A stretch of 41,018 nucleotides of DNA from a virus: the IMG/VR virus record IMGVR_UViG_3300011113_000247, positions 1 to 41,018 of that record; one strand, written 5' to 3'. Positions 8,229 to 15,015 of this stretch are shown piece after piece (position 1 is the stretch's first letter; every line of letters begins with the position of its first letter). The notes under the pieces were generated by a model, which had not been told where the DNA came from, did not search any database, and saw nothing but the letters and a program-made list of their open reading frames with translations. Made by a program: the position numbers and the translations under genes.

Positions 8229-9152
8229 ATGGCTATTTCTCGTTCGCAACTTGTAAAAGAGCTAGAACCCGGCCTGAACGCTCTGTTCGGGATGGAGTAC
8301 AAGCGCTATGAAAACGAGCACGAGGCGATTTTCTCAATTGAATCGTCTGATCGTGCCTTCGAAGAAGAGGTCATGCTGACCGGCTTCGGCGAAGCCCCGA
8401 CCAAGAACGAAGGTGCTGGTGTCAACTATGACTCCGCACAGGAATCGTTCACGGCTCGTTACACCCACGAAACCGTTGCTTTGGCATTCGCTCTGACTGA
8501 AGAGGCCATTGAGGATAACCTCTATGACCGCTTGGCTTCGCGTTATACCAAGGCACTGGCTCGTTCGATGTCTTACAGCAAGCAAGTCAAGGCCGCATCG
8601 ATATTGAACAATGCGTTCAATACCACTGGTCCTTACAACGGTGGCGACGGCGTTTCCCTGTGTAACGCCAACCACCCGACTGCACTGGGTCCAAACTTCA
8701 GCAACGTGCCAACTACGGCCGCTGACTTGAACGAGACCTCGCTTGAGCAGGGCATCATCGATGTCGCTGGTTTCACTGACGAACGTGGCCTGAAGGTCGC
8801 TTTGTCGGTTCGCCGCATGATCATTCCTAAGGAACTGCAATTTACCGCAGAGCGCCTGATGAAATCGACCCTGCGTACCGAAACCGCAGATAACGACATC
8901 AACGCCATCAAATCAATGGGCATGGTTCCAGAAGGTTACTTCGTGAACCACTTCCTGACCGATCCGGACGCATGGTTCCTGTTGACCGACGCTCCGAACG
9001 GCCTGAAGATGTTCCAGCGTTCCAATATCAAGACCGCCTTTGAAGGTGATTTCGATACTGGCAACGTCCGGTACAAGGCTCGTGAGCGTTACAGCTTTGG
9101 CTGGTCTGACCCCCGTGCAATTTGGGGTTCGGAAGGCTACACTCCTGCCTAA
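8229..9152 (+). CDS. Major capsid protein
   Basis: This 307-residue protein has features of an HK97-fold capsid protein of the Mu-gpT-like kind. A helical N-terminal arm (SRSQLVKELEPGLNALFGMEY) is followed by an E-loop-like strand region (EEVMLTGFGEAPTKNEG), a long spine helix (ALTEEAIEDNLYDRLASRYTKALARSM) and a P-domain end (RYKARERYSFGWSDPRAIWGS). Its length is usual for the family. GC-rich third positions and very regular codons fit high expression. It is followed 13 nt later by a strong terminator, so the capsid message can end here. Together with the scaffold, portal and co-chaperonin genes it forms the head-assembly module. Confidence 0.85.
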   Translation: MAISRSQLVKELEPGLNALFGMEYKRYENEHEAIFSIESSDRAFEEEVMLTGFGEAPTKNEGAGVNYDSAQESFTARYTHETVALAFALTEEAIEDNLYDRLASRYTKALARSMSYSKQVKAASILNNAFNTTGPYNGGDGVSLCNANHPTALGPNFSNVPTTAADLNETSLEQGIIDVAGFTDERGLKVALSVRRMIIPKELQFTAERLMKSTLRTETADNDINAIKSMGMVPEGYFVNHFLTDPDAWFLLTDAPNGLKMFQRSNIKTAFEGDFDTGNVRYKARERYSFGWSDPRAIWGSEGYTPA

Positions 9153-9164
9153 TTAGGAGAACGA

Positions 9165-9195
9165 GAAAAGGGGCCATTTGGCCCCTTTTCTTTTA
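9165..9195 (+). terminator. Rho-independent terminator after the major capsid gene
   Basis: A perfect 11-bp stem GAAAAGGGGCC (9165-9175), loop ATTT and GGCCCCTTTTC (9180-9190) are followed by TTTTA. The GC-rich core with flanking A and T tracts makes a classic intrinsic terminator that may also work from the opposite side. Confidence 0.9.
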
Positions 9196-9299
9196 TTGGC
9201 AATGGTGTATATTGCCAATATTCCGGGATTCCCGGTGTATTCGACAGTCCCGGCTGACGACATGCAGACGAATACGCCTAACTCGCATGTGAGGACAAC
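9194..9299 (+). ncRNA. Candidate structured RNA leader (or operator region)
   Basis: Three nested or adjacent pairings fill this gap. TATTGGCAAT (9194-9203) pairs with ATTGCCAATA (9211-9220). CCGGG (9223-9227) pairs with CCCGG (9231-9235). GGTGTATTCG (9234-9243) pairs with CGAATACGCC (9269-9278) with one G-U wobble, and holds an inner CAG/CTG stem. CCGGGA at 9223 can pair with either of two TCCCGG copies (9230 and 9248), so alternative folds are possible. The GAGGA ribosome site and ATG of the next gene follow directly. TTGGCA at 9196 could also serve as a -35 element. I cannot assign a known RNA family. Confidence 0.45.
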
Positions 9300-9737
9300 A
9301 TGGCTAATACCACTTTCACCGGGCCGGTGATCTCTGATAACGGCTTTATCGGCCCCGACGTTGTAACCGTCAAAACCGCTGCAAGCACTTTGACTGCTGC
9401 TGATAGCGGAAAAATCATCTTCTTGAATTCGGCTACTGAGTTTGCCACCACGCTTCCTGCTCCTGTGTCTGGCCTTCGCTTTACTTTTGTTGTCAAAGCA
9501 GCACCAGTAGGTACGCCTTACACCATCGTTACCAATGGCGGCGCAAACATCATCAAGGGTATGCAGTTCAATGCTGCCGGTGTCGCAGGTGATACTGGCA
9601 CTGCTGACGATACTATTACCTTTGTGGCAAGCTCTTCGGTTGCTGGCGATCGTGTGGATTTAATTTGCGACGGCACTAACTGGTTCGCTTACGCCTACTG
9701 CACACTAGCGGCATCTATTACCTTTACCGCTACCTAA
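9300..9737 (+). CDS. Small structural protein, unknown role
   Basis: This 145-residue protein is rich in Thr, Ala, Gly and Val, beta-strand in character, with no charge clusters and no membrane segment. It begins ANTTFTGPVISDNGF and contains ITFVASSSVAGDRVDLICDGTNWFAY, a pattern often seen in phage fibre or capsid-accessory proteins that end in a strand with an NWFAY/TNWY box. It is the first gene after the capsid terminator and the structured leader, with a GAGGA site 5 nt upstream. The role could be a head fibre, a decoration protein or a minor structural protein; the sequence does not decide. Confidence 0.65.
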   Translation: MANTTFTGPVISDNGFIGPDVVTVKTAASTLTAADSGKIIFLNSATEFATTLPAPVSGLRFTFVVKAAPVGTPYTIVTNGGANIIKGMQFNAAGVAGDTGTADDTITFVASSSVAGDRVDLICDGTNWFAYAYCTLAASITFTAT

Positions 9738-9750
9738 TTAGGAGGTCGCC

Positions 9751-10032
9751 ATGGCGTACATGAGCGATTTACAAAGTACCTATCGCAATAATGACGGGTT
9801 CGTTTTTACTGGGCGTACCCGTATCAAAGCTATTTATGTGTCTCCTGACACAGGCATTGGGTCGATAGTACTTAGGGATGGCGGCGTTAGTGGCACTGTT
9901 TTGTACAAAATTGACGTCCCTGCGGGGAGCAGTGCCATTTATATGTCACTACCTGAGGATGGCATTTTGTTTAAAGATGGTGCCTATGCAGATTTAACAA
10001 CTGTTATTTCTGCCACATTCTTCTGGGCATAA
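9751..10032 (+). CDS. Small beta-rich virion protein, unknown function
   Basis: This encodes 93 residues with a near-perfect TTAGGAGG ribosome site 6 nt before the ATG. The body reads as alternating strands (TRIKAIYVSPDTGIGSIVLRDG, then IYMSLPEDGILF) ending SATFFWA, with no helix and no membrane segment. The strong ribosome site and lack of charged tails suggest a multi-copy structural protein. I recall proteins of this look next to capsid genes in related phages, without a known function. Confidence 0.65.
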   Translation: MAYMSDLQSTYRNNDGFVFTGRTRIKAIYVSPDTGIGSIVLRDGGVSGTVLYKIDVPAGSSAIYMSLPEDGILFKDGAYADLTTVISATFFWA

Positions 10033-10043
10033 GGAGCCGAATC

Positions 10044-10304
10044 ATGATGATGAAGATGAACAAAAAGCGTAAGAAGTCAGGCATGAGCATGGATAAAGGC
10101 ATGAAATATGCCAAATCCAGCAAAAAAGGCATGGCTGGTGATGACATGTACAGCATGGATTCCATGCCGATGATGAAAGCCGGTGGCGGGGCAGTAAATG
10201 CCCATAAAAAGATGGCTATGGGCTACAAAAACGGCGGCATGGTTGAGATGGTTCAGTCTCGCGGCAATGGCGCGGCACGTGGCAAAAAGACACGTATCTG
10301 CTAA
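10044..10304 (+). CDS. Met/Lys/Gly-rich small basic protein
   Basis: This 86-residue protein has an extreme composition. The first half is Met- and Lys-rich (MMMKMNKKRKKSGMSMDKGMKYAK). Two Gly-Gly boxes follow (MKAGGGAVNA and YKNGGMVEM), and it ends RGNGAARGKKTRIC with a C-terminal cysteine. It has an AAGGAG ribosome site. The protein looks disordered and would bind nucleic acid or acidic protein surfaces. The ending G-x-G-AARGKKT is one I recall in many phages, always unannotated. It may be a packaged small basic protein or an assembly factor; both are guesses. Confidence 0.65.
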   Translation: MMMKMNKKRKKSGMSMDKGMKYAKSSKKGMAGDDMYSMDSMPMMKAGGGAVNAHKKMAMGYKNGGMVEMVQSRGNGAARGKKTRIC

Positions 10305-10307
10305 ATC

Positions 10308-10595
10308 ATGCCTCGCAAGCGCGAAAAACCTATCGCTACTTCGGTCAAGTCGGGCAATTTTCGCCCGACTAAGTCCGGGGCAGGCATGACGGAACAGGGC
10401 GTAAAAGCCTATCGTCGAGCCAATCCCGGAAGTAAGCTGAAGACAGCGGTTACAGAAGATAACCCTTCTCCCGCGCGCGCGTCGAGAAGGAAGTCTTACT
10501 GTGCGCGTAGTGAGGGGCAGATGAAACAATTTCCTAAGGCAGCGGCTGATCCAAACAGCCGTTTGCGGCAGGCCAGAAAACGGTGGAAATGCTGA
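10308..10595 (+). CDS. Conserved small basic phage protein (resembles DUF6321)
   Basis: This encodes 95 residues, strongly basic. The core GMTEQGVKAYRRANPGSKLK is followed by RRKSYCARSEGQMKQFPK, DPNSRLRQARKRWKC and the stop. That sequence of boxes, including the two cysteines and the RKRWKC end, matches what I remember as DUF6321, a short family found in phages; the label is from memory and unchecked. The function is unknown. The run of basic residues and conserved Cys suggests nucleic-acid binding or a metal site. It starts three bases after the previous stop. Confidence 0.7.
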   Translation: MPRKREKPIATSVKSGNFRPTKSGAGMTEQGVKAYRRANPGSKLKTAVTEDNPSPARASRRKSYCARSEGQMKQFPKAAADPNSRLRQARKRWKC

Positions 10596-10596
10596 A

Positions 10597-10839
10597 ATGG
10601 AATTAATGGTATGGAATTTTGTTCTTTCAGCCCTTTTAGCCGTACTAGGGTGGGTATTGAAAGAAAAATCAGCCGAAGTTCAACGGCTGCAAGTGCTTAT
10701 TAATCGCACTCGGGAAGAAATTGCCAAAGAGTATGTGACGAAGGCTGAAGTACATGCCGATATTAATCGGGTTTTGGATCGTCTTGATCGATTAGAGATG
10801 AAACTTGACCGTTTGATGGAGACTAGAAATGCCAGCTAA
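10597..10839 (+). CDS. Small membrane-anchored coiled-coil protein
   Basis: This 80-residue protein has a single N-terminal membrane segment (about residues 4-20, VWNFVLSALLAVLGWVL), then a long amphipathic helix or coiled coil containing EEIAKEYVTKAEVHADINRVLDRLDRLEMKLDRL. Topology and size recall small accessory lysis or membrane-remodelling proteins, but it lies far from the lysis genes and among small virion genes. It starts at once after the previous stop and overlaps the next gene by 11 nt, so it is likely co-translated with both. Role unknown; a holin-type role is possible but not supported by context. Confidence 0.65.
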   Translation: MELMVWNFVLSALLAVLGWVLKEKSAEVQRLQVLINRTREEIAKEYVTKAEVHADINRVLDRLDRLEMKLDRLMETRNAS

Positions 10840-11164
10840 AAGCGCCAAACAAAAGAAGTTGATGGATGCGGCCGCGCATAATCCTGCTTTTGCTAAAAAA
10901 GTTGGCATTCCAACAAAAGTTGCCAAGAAATTTAGCAAAACAAGCAAGGGCATGACCTTTGGCGGGGGTGGTGGCGTCAATCGTGTCGGAAAAGCGGTGG
11001 CTATAGATCGTCGTGATCCTGACATTGGAAAAATGATTGGTCCCGGTATCCCTCCTAGCATGAAGCATTCAGGGGCGTCGGGGCTAAATCAAAATACTTT
11101 TCAGCGTTCTAAAGGTAAACGCTATGCCTCTGGTGGCATGGCTAAAAAGGGCAAAGGATGCTAA
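10829..11164 (+). CDS. Small basic Gly/Lys-rich protein, unknown function
   Basis: This encodes 111 residues beginning MPAKSAKQKKLMDAAAHNP, a start seen in several short phage proteins that otherwise differ. Two parts follow: a helical Lys-rich segment (AFAKKVGIPTKVAKKFSK) and a Gly-rich disordered end with YASGGMAKKGKGC and a terminal cysteine, like the protein encoded at 10044. The gene overlaps its upstream neighbour by 11 nt and touches the adaptor gene downstream. Composition suggests nucleic-acid or acidic-partner binding. No catalytic motif is visible. Confidence 0.65.
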   Translation: MPAKSAKQKKLMDAAAHNPAFAKKVGIPTKVAKKFSKTSKGMTFGGGGGVNRVGKAVAIDRRDPDIGKMIGPGIPPSMKHSGASGLNQNTFQRSKGKRYASGGMAKKGKGC

Positions 11165-11836
11165 ATGGCAACCTCAGGAACAACCACCTTCAATCTTGAG
11201 TTCGATGAACTGATTGAAGAGGCCTATGAGCGGTGCGGACTTGAGGATCGTACCGGCTATGACATGCGTACTGCGCGTAGGTCATTAAATCTGTTGTTTC
11301 TTGAATGGGCCAACAGGGGGCTCAATCTTTGGACGATTGAGCAGCGCCAAGTAACGATGGTCTTTGGCCAAGCTGAGTACACGCTGCCTTCTGATACGGT
11401 AAATGTGTTGTCTGCTGTTATTCGAACAGGGACAGGCCAGAATCAGCAAGATATCACCATTGATCGTATTAGCCAGAACGAATACTTGCATTTGCCCGAT
11501 AAGAATACACAGGCACGACCTGCCCAGTATTACGTTCAGCGTACATCTAGCCCAAAACTTTTTGTTTATCCCGCGCCGGATAACTCAGAGCCATACATCT
11601 TCCGTTACTACGCAGTGCGTCGGATACAGGATGTAGGGGCATACACAAACACGTCAGACGTTGTATTTAGGTTTTTGCCATGTCTGGCAGCAGGCCTTGC
11701 CTATTACATTTCTCTTAAAAAAGCGCCGGAGCGTACGGTGGTGTTGAAGCAGTTGTATGAGGAAGAGTTTGCACGAGCAGCACAAGAGGATAGAGACATT
11801 GCCAGTGTGTATTTAACGCCTGATTTAGGGTATTAA
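11165..11836 (+). CDS. Head-tail adaptor-like protein (tail accessory / gp4- or tubular-type)
   Basis: This 223-residue protein has the build of a head-to-tail adaptor. An N-terminal helical hairpin (FDELIEEAYERCGLEDRTGYDMRTARRSLNLLF in sense) is followed by EWANRGLNLWTIEQ, a strand-rich middle (TMVFGQAEYTLPSDTVNVLSAV) and a C-terminal helical bundle with LKKAPERTVVLKQLYEEEF. The LEWANRG-LNLW box is one I associate with the P22 gp4-like and T7 gp11-like connectors of podovirus-type phages. It would form a ring under the portal that seals the DNA exit. A second adaptor-like gene lies at 12607, so exact roles are uncertain. Confidence 0.65.
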   Translation: MATSGTTTFNLEFDELIEEAYERCGLEDRTGYDMRTARRSLNLLFLEWANRGLNLWTIEQRQVTMVFGQAEYTLPSDTVNVLSAVIRTGTGQNQQDITIDRISQNEYLHLPDKNTQARPAQYYVQRTSSPKLFVYPAPDNSEPYIFRYYAVRRIQDVGAYTNTSDVVFRFLPCLAAGLAYYISLKKAPERTVVLKQLYEEEFARAAQEDRDIASVYLTPDLGY

Positions 11837-11837
11837 T

Positions 11838-12170
11838 ATGGCTGGCTATGCCGTTGGTAAATACTCGTTAGCCATATGTGACCAGTGTGGCCAGCGGTAT
11901 CCGTACAAGATTTTAAAGAAGGAATGGACGGGGTTTAAGGTTTGCCCAGAGTGCTATGAACCAAAGCATCCACAACTTGAACCAAAGCGCGGCATTAATG
12001 AGCCTATCGCCATTTATGAGCCGAGGCCAGATGTGGTCTCTACCGTTCGAGTATCTATTTGGCAAGGTGGGGATTCTACGTTTGCGTCTGTTGGGATGCA
12101 ACCTGCGCCGATTGCAAAAGTATTGGATGCAACTGGCGTGATATCCCAAGTTACTGTATCGATTACGTGA
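11838..12170 (+). CDS. Zinc-ribbon containing small structural protein
   Basis: This 110-residue protein has two CxxC knuckles, CDQCGQRYPY near residue 14 and FKVCPECYEPKHP near residue 35, forming a four-cysteine zinc ribbon. The N-terminal GYAVGKYSLAICDQCG leads into it. The C-terminal half is strand-rich (VSTVRVSIWQGGDSTFASVGM) and resembles small virion proteins. The gene is wedged between two adaptor-like genes. A ribbon fused to a virion-like domain would suit a small structural joint stabilised by zinc; DNA binding is an alternative. The metal site is inferred from the cysteines. Confidence 0.65.
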   Translation: MAGYAVGKYSLAICDQCGQRYPYKILKKEWTGFKVCPECYEPKHPQLEPKRGINEPIAIYEPRPDVVSTVRVSIWQGGDSTFASVGMQPAPIAKVLDATGVISQVTVSIT

Positions 12171-12179
12171 GCATAATAC

Positions 12180-12599
12180 ATGGCAATTACGCAGACATGG
12201 ACGACAAGTTTTAAACGGCAGGTCTTGCTCGGAGAGCATGACTTGGATACGGACGTTCTAAAGATTGCGTTATACACATCTGCTGCTATTTTAGGGCCAG
12301 ATACAACGGAGTACACCACAGTGGGTGAAACAAGTGGTACGGGGTATACGGCAGGAGGAATAACACTGACAAACGTCACTGTTAGTTCAGGGAATGGCAT
12401 TGCTTACGTTGATTTTGATAACCCGACTTGGGCGGGGGCGTCATTTACTGCCAGAGGCGCGTTGATTTATAACAGCAGTAAGTCAAACAAATCGATGTTT
12501 GTTTTAGACTTTGGCACGAATCAAACAGCGGTTAATGAGAACTTTGTGATTGATCTACCTGCAAACAATCCTACGTTTGCTGTGATTAAACTGGTTTGA
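12180..12599 (+). CDS. Virion structural protein, paralogue A
   Basis: This 139-residue beta-rich protein is clearly a paralogue of the product at 13647. Both start MAITQ, share FKxQ and ALYTSAA, then YTT-x-x-E with an AGG turn, then TARGxLIYN, an NK-x-x-x-V-x-DFG box and a final AVI-x-LV. Identity is moderate but spans the whole length. It has no membrane or signal sequence. Such proteins are common in the adaptor-to-fibre interval of environmental phages and probably lie on the capsid or tail surface; the exact site is unknown. It starts 9 nt after the zinc-ribbon gene. Confidence 0.7.
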   Translation: MAITQTWTTSFKRQVLLGEHDLDTDVLKIALYTSAAILGPDTTEYTTVGETSGTGYTAGGITLTNVTVSSGNGIAYVDFDNPTWAGASFTARGALIYNSSKSNKSMFVLDFGTNQTAVNENFVIDLPANNPTFAVIKLV

Positions 12600-12606
12600 G
12601 GTAATC

Positions 12607-13326
12607 GTGACATATAACGAACTGTTCATTCAAATTAAGAACTACCTGCAAAACGACTTTCCGTCCGATACATGGACGAACATCGCGGGTAGCGGTACGA
12701 CTACGTCTACCGGTACAGAACAGATTAACTTTTTTATTAAGCAGGCTGAAGAGCGTATTTACAACTCGGTTCAGATTCCTGCCCTGCGGAAGAACGTCAC
12801 AGGTAACGCAAGTATTAGTAACCCGTATTTATCGTGCCCTACTGATTTTCTGTCGGTGTTTTCAATGGCGGTGGTTGATGGGGATGGTAATTACGAGTAT
12901 TTGTTGAACAAGGATGTGAATTACATCCGAGAGGTTTACCCAAACCCGACTAGTCAAGGGCTTCCTAAATATTATGCTTTGTTTGGCCCTCGTGTGTCGT
13001 TATCTACGATTACGGATGAACTAAGTTTTATTTTAGGTCCTACACCCGATGCTAATTACGTGGTGGAACTGCACTATTACTATTACCCAGAGTCGATCAC
13101 AACCGCTGGAGATGGGCGTACATGGTTAAGCGACAACTATTCGCCTGTTCTGCTGTACGGCACACTTGTTGAAGCGTACACATTCTTAAAGGGTGAGACG
13201 GATTTGATTGCTGTGTACGACAAACAATATCAAGGCGCACTGGCACAATTGAATCGTCTGGGCACAGGTTTGGAGCGTGGCGATGCATACCGCGATGGTC
13301 AGGCAAAAATTAAGGTGAATCCGTGA
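12607..13326 (+). CDS. SU10-like adaptor protein (head-tail joining)
   Basis: This encodes 239 residues from a GTG start with a GAGG ribosome site overlapping the previous stop region. The N-terminal helices (MTYNELFIQIKNYLQ, then FIKQAEERIYNSVQIPALRK) lead into a beta domain (LSCPTDFLSVFSMAVVDGDG), then RVSLSTITDELSFILGPTPD and a C-terminal helical pair around WLSDNYSPVLLYGTLVEAYTFLKGE with Y-x-x-x-YQGALAQL. This matches my memory of the phage SU10 adaptor family, whose members form a 12-mer ring between portal and nozzle. With the product at 11165 it would build the neck. Which of the two binds the portal directly cannot be told. Confidence 0.7.
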   Translation: MTYNELFIQIKNYLQNDFPSDTWTNIAGSGTTTSTGTEQINFFIKQAEERIYNSVQIPALRKNVTGNASISNPYLSCPTDFLSVFSMAVVDGDGNYEYLLNKDVNYIREVYPNPTSQGLPKYYALFGPRVSLSTITDELSFILGPTPDANYVVELHYYYYPESITTAGDGRTWLSDNYSPVLLYGTLVEAYTFLKGETDLIAVYDKQYQGALAQLNRLGTGLERGDAYRDGQAKIKVNP

Positions 13327-13360
13327 CAACTGCTTTAATTCATTTTCCATAGGGGTTTTT

Positions 13361-13645
13361 ATGCAGGTTACAGCGCAAACTCAGCTAGGCTTTCTTGAAG
13401 TTAGAACAAGTTCCCATGGGGGGCATTCTGTTGAAGACCTCGCTGACGCCGCAGTAGAACGGATTTTATATGTTGGTGAAAGCGTACATCCTGTTATTCG
13501 TGATCAGGCTATCGCGTTCAAAGAGAACATAAGGTCAGTCGTTGCTTTTTATATGAAAGAGGCAATTAAGTCTGATCGTACTACCGTAGCAAATATGCTT
13601 ACTAAAGCAGGGCATCCAGACTTAGCAACTATTATTGGGGCTTGA
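13361..13645 (+). CDS. Conserved small protein, unknown function
   Basis: This encodes 94 residues, largely helical, with a distinctive LGFLEVRTSSHGGHSVEDLAD start and a middle segment AAVERILYVGESVHPVIRDQA. I recall very similar proteins in many marine and freshwater phages, always unannotated and always among structural genes. Two histidines (SHGGHS) could hold a metal, but no catalytic pattern is clear. It stands between the SU10-like adaptor and the second MAITQ paralogue. It may be a small assembly factor or a minor virion component. Confidence 0.7.
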   Translation: MQVTAQTQLGFLEVRTSSHGGHSVEDLADAAVERILYVGESVHPVIRDQAIAFKENIRSVVAFYMKEAIKSDRTTVANMLTKAGHPDLATIIGA

Positions 13646-13646
13646 T

Positions 13647-14081
13647 ATGGCTATCACACAAGCTATCTGTAACACATTTAAGCAGCAGTTATTCCAAGCG
13701 CAACATAACTTCGACGCTGTGGGCGGCGACACGTTTTATTTGGCGCTGTATACATCCGCTGCAACTATTGACGCGTCAACGACGGTGTACACGACCAGTA
13801 ATGAAGTGTCGTCCGTAGGCACTAACTACCCTGCCGGAGGTGGGGCGCTGACTAGTTTGGGGGTTACGCTATCTAGTGCAACCGCTTTTTTGGACTTCAA
13901 CGACCTGACGTTCCCTAACGTGACGCTTACGGCTCGGGGATGTCTAATTTATAACGACACGAACGCAAACAAAGCCGTTGCTGTATTTGACTTTGGTTCA
14001 GACAAAACAGCGACAAGCGGGGATTTTACGGTTATCTTCCCGGCGGCGACGTCTTCAACGGCTGTGATTAGGCTGGTATAA
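13647..14081 (+). CDS. Virion structural protein, paralogue B
   Basis: This encodes 144 residues from the ATG at 13647; an in-frame TTG at 13635 would overlap the previous gene and lacks the MAITQ start shared with the paralogue at 12180. It has the same order of boxes: FKQQLF, ALYTSAATIDASTTVYTT, AGGGALTSLGVTLSSA, LTARGCLIYNDTNANK, DFGSDKTAT and a final AVIRLV. The pair are separated by the SU10-like adaptor and a small helical gene, so they arose by duplication with later insertion, or were assembled separately. A strand-rich surface or neck protein is likely; the precise role is unknown. Confidence 0.7.
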   Translation: MAITQAICNTFKQQLFQAQHNFDAVGGDTFYLALYTSAATIDASTTVYTTSNEVSSVGTNYPAGGGALTSLGVTLSSATAFLDFNDLTFPNVTLTARGCLIYNDTNANKAVAVFDFGSDKTATSGDFTVIFPAATSSTAVIRLV

Positions 14082-14084
14082 ATA

Positions 14085-14462
14085 ATGGCATTCATTACCG
14101 CAGATCGAGTTCGTGAAGTTACAACATCTGTTGGGACGGGGAACGTCACGCCTTCTGGTGCGTATAACGGGTATCAGACTTTTGCTGCGGGCATAGGTGC
14201 AGGTAACTCTACTTATTACACTATCGCGTTAGACTCCGCTAACCAGTGGGAAGTGGGTATAGGCACTTATGTAGGCCCGCACTTTACGAGAGATACGGTA
14301 CTAGCTAGTTCTAATGGGAATGCTTTAGTCAACTTTGCGGTTGGCAGTAAAGAGATATTTTGTACACTACCGGCAGAACGAGCCGTGTATAACAATCCTG
14401 ACGGGTCTTTGGTGTATGACCCTGCCGGGTCAGCAATTATTTACGCAATCGCACTGGGGTAG
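14085..14462 (+). CDS. Stand-alone fibre-domain protein
   Basis: This 125-residue protein matches a domain that usually forms the N-terminal part of phage tail-fibre proteins: the series ADRVREVTTSVGTGNVT, GAYNGYQTFAAGIG, YYTIALDSANQWEVGIGTY, TRDTVLASSNGN, and FCTLPAERAV. Here it ends shortly after, so the domain is a separate small gene. It may link a fibre to the tail or head, with other fibre proteins docking on it. It is followed three bases later by the next small structural gene. Confidence 0.65.
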   Translation: MAFITADRVREVTTSVGTGNVTPSGAYNGYQTFAAGIGAGNSTYYTIALDSANQWEVGIGTYVGPHFTRDTVLASSNGNALVNFAVGSKEIFCTLPAERAVYNNPDGSLVYDPAGSAIIYAIALG

Positions 14463-14464
14463 AG

Positions 14465-14782
14465 ATGGCAAACTTTGTCCGCACTCCGTCAAGAAACGTA
14501 GGCACTTCGCCGGTAACAGTTTTTACTGCTACCTCTAATACAGTTGTTATCGGGTTAAGTGTCGCTAACATATACGGAAGAACACTCCCGGTAAAAGTCT
14601 GGCATGACAGCTCGGGTGTAGTTACTTACATCCTTAAAGACCTTAGAATTGGGCCGGGCGAAACAGAAGAATATATGAAAGGTAACAAAATTGTTTTGCA
14701 GACAGGCGATACGCTTAAGGCGCAGACGGTTTTGGCTAATGGCTTTGATGTCTACGTATCTGTATTGGAGGGCCTAGCATGA
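14465..14782 (+). CDS. Small beta-rich structural protein
   Basis: This 105-residue protein has a pattern typical of phage virion accessory proteins: RNVGTSPVTVFTATSNTVVIGLSVANI, then LPVKVWHDSSG, then IGPGETEEYMKGNKIVL and a final strand region FDVYVSVLEGLA. It is predicted to be an all-beta sandwich without enzymatic motifs. The stop overlaps the next start in ATGA, so the pair are coupled. Position between a fibre domain and the repeat protein suggests part of a receptor-binding or neck-appendage assembly. Confidence 0.65.
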   Translation: MANFVRTPSRNVGTSPVTVFTATSNTVVIGLSVANIYGRTLPVKVWHDSSGVVTYILKDLRIGPGETEEYMKGNKIVLQTGDTLKAQTVLANGFDVYVSVLEGLA

Positions 14783-15015
14783 GCGGTTTTTACAACGGTA
14801 CAGATTATGCTAATAAAACTTTCTACGGTTTTAAGCTAATTCAGGCCACTGGTGAGCTGAACATCGACGTGATTGACGACGATACTGCGGTTGTTAGTTT
14901 GCCGGAACCAACTTACATACTCGCGCCCAATCAATACGTAAACTGGGTTTGGTCAACAGACGTCTATCAGTTCCAGTGGGGAGCTAACGGACATTTAGAG
15001 ATGGTGTTCCTATGA
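14779..15015 (+). CDS. Small structural protein in the appendage cluster
   Basis: This encodes 78 residues, aromatic-rich and beta in character (SGFYNGTDYANKTFYGFKL, then WVWSTDVYQFQWGANGHLEM). ATGA overlaps at both ends join it to its neighbours, so translation is coupled along 14465-16244. No family is recognised. The aromatic surface and context suggest a small appendage or adaptor for the repeat protein encoded next. Confidence 0.65.
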   Translation: MSGFYNGTDYANKTFYGFKLIQATGELNIDVIDDDTAVVSLPEPTYILAPNQYVNWVWSTDVYQFQWGANGHLEMVFL

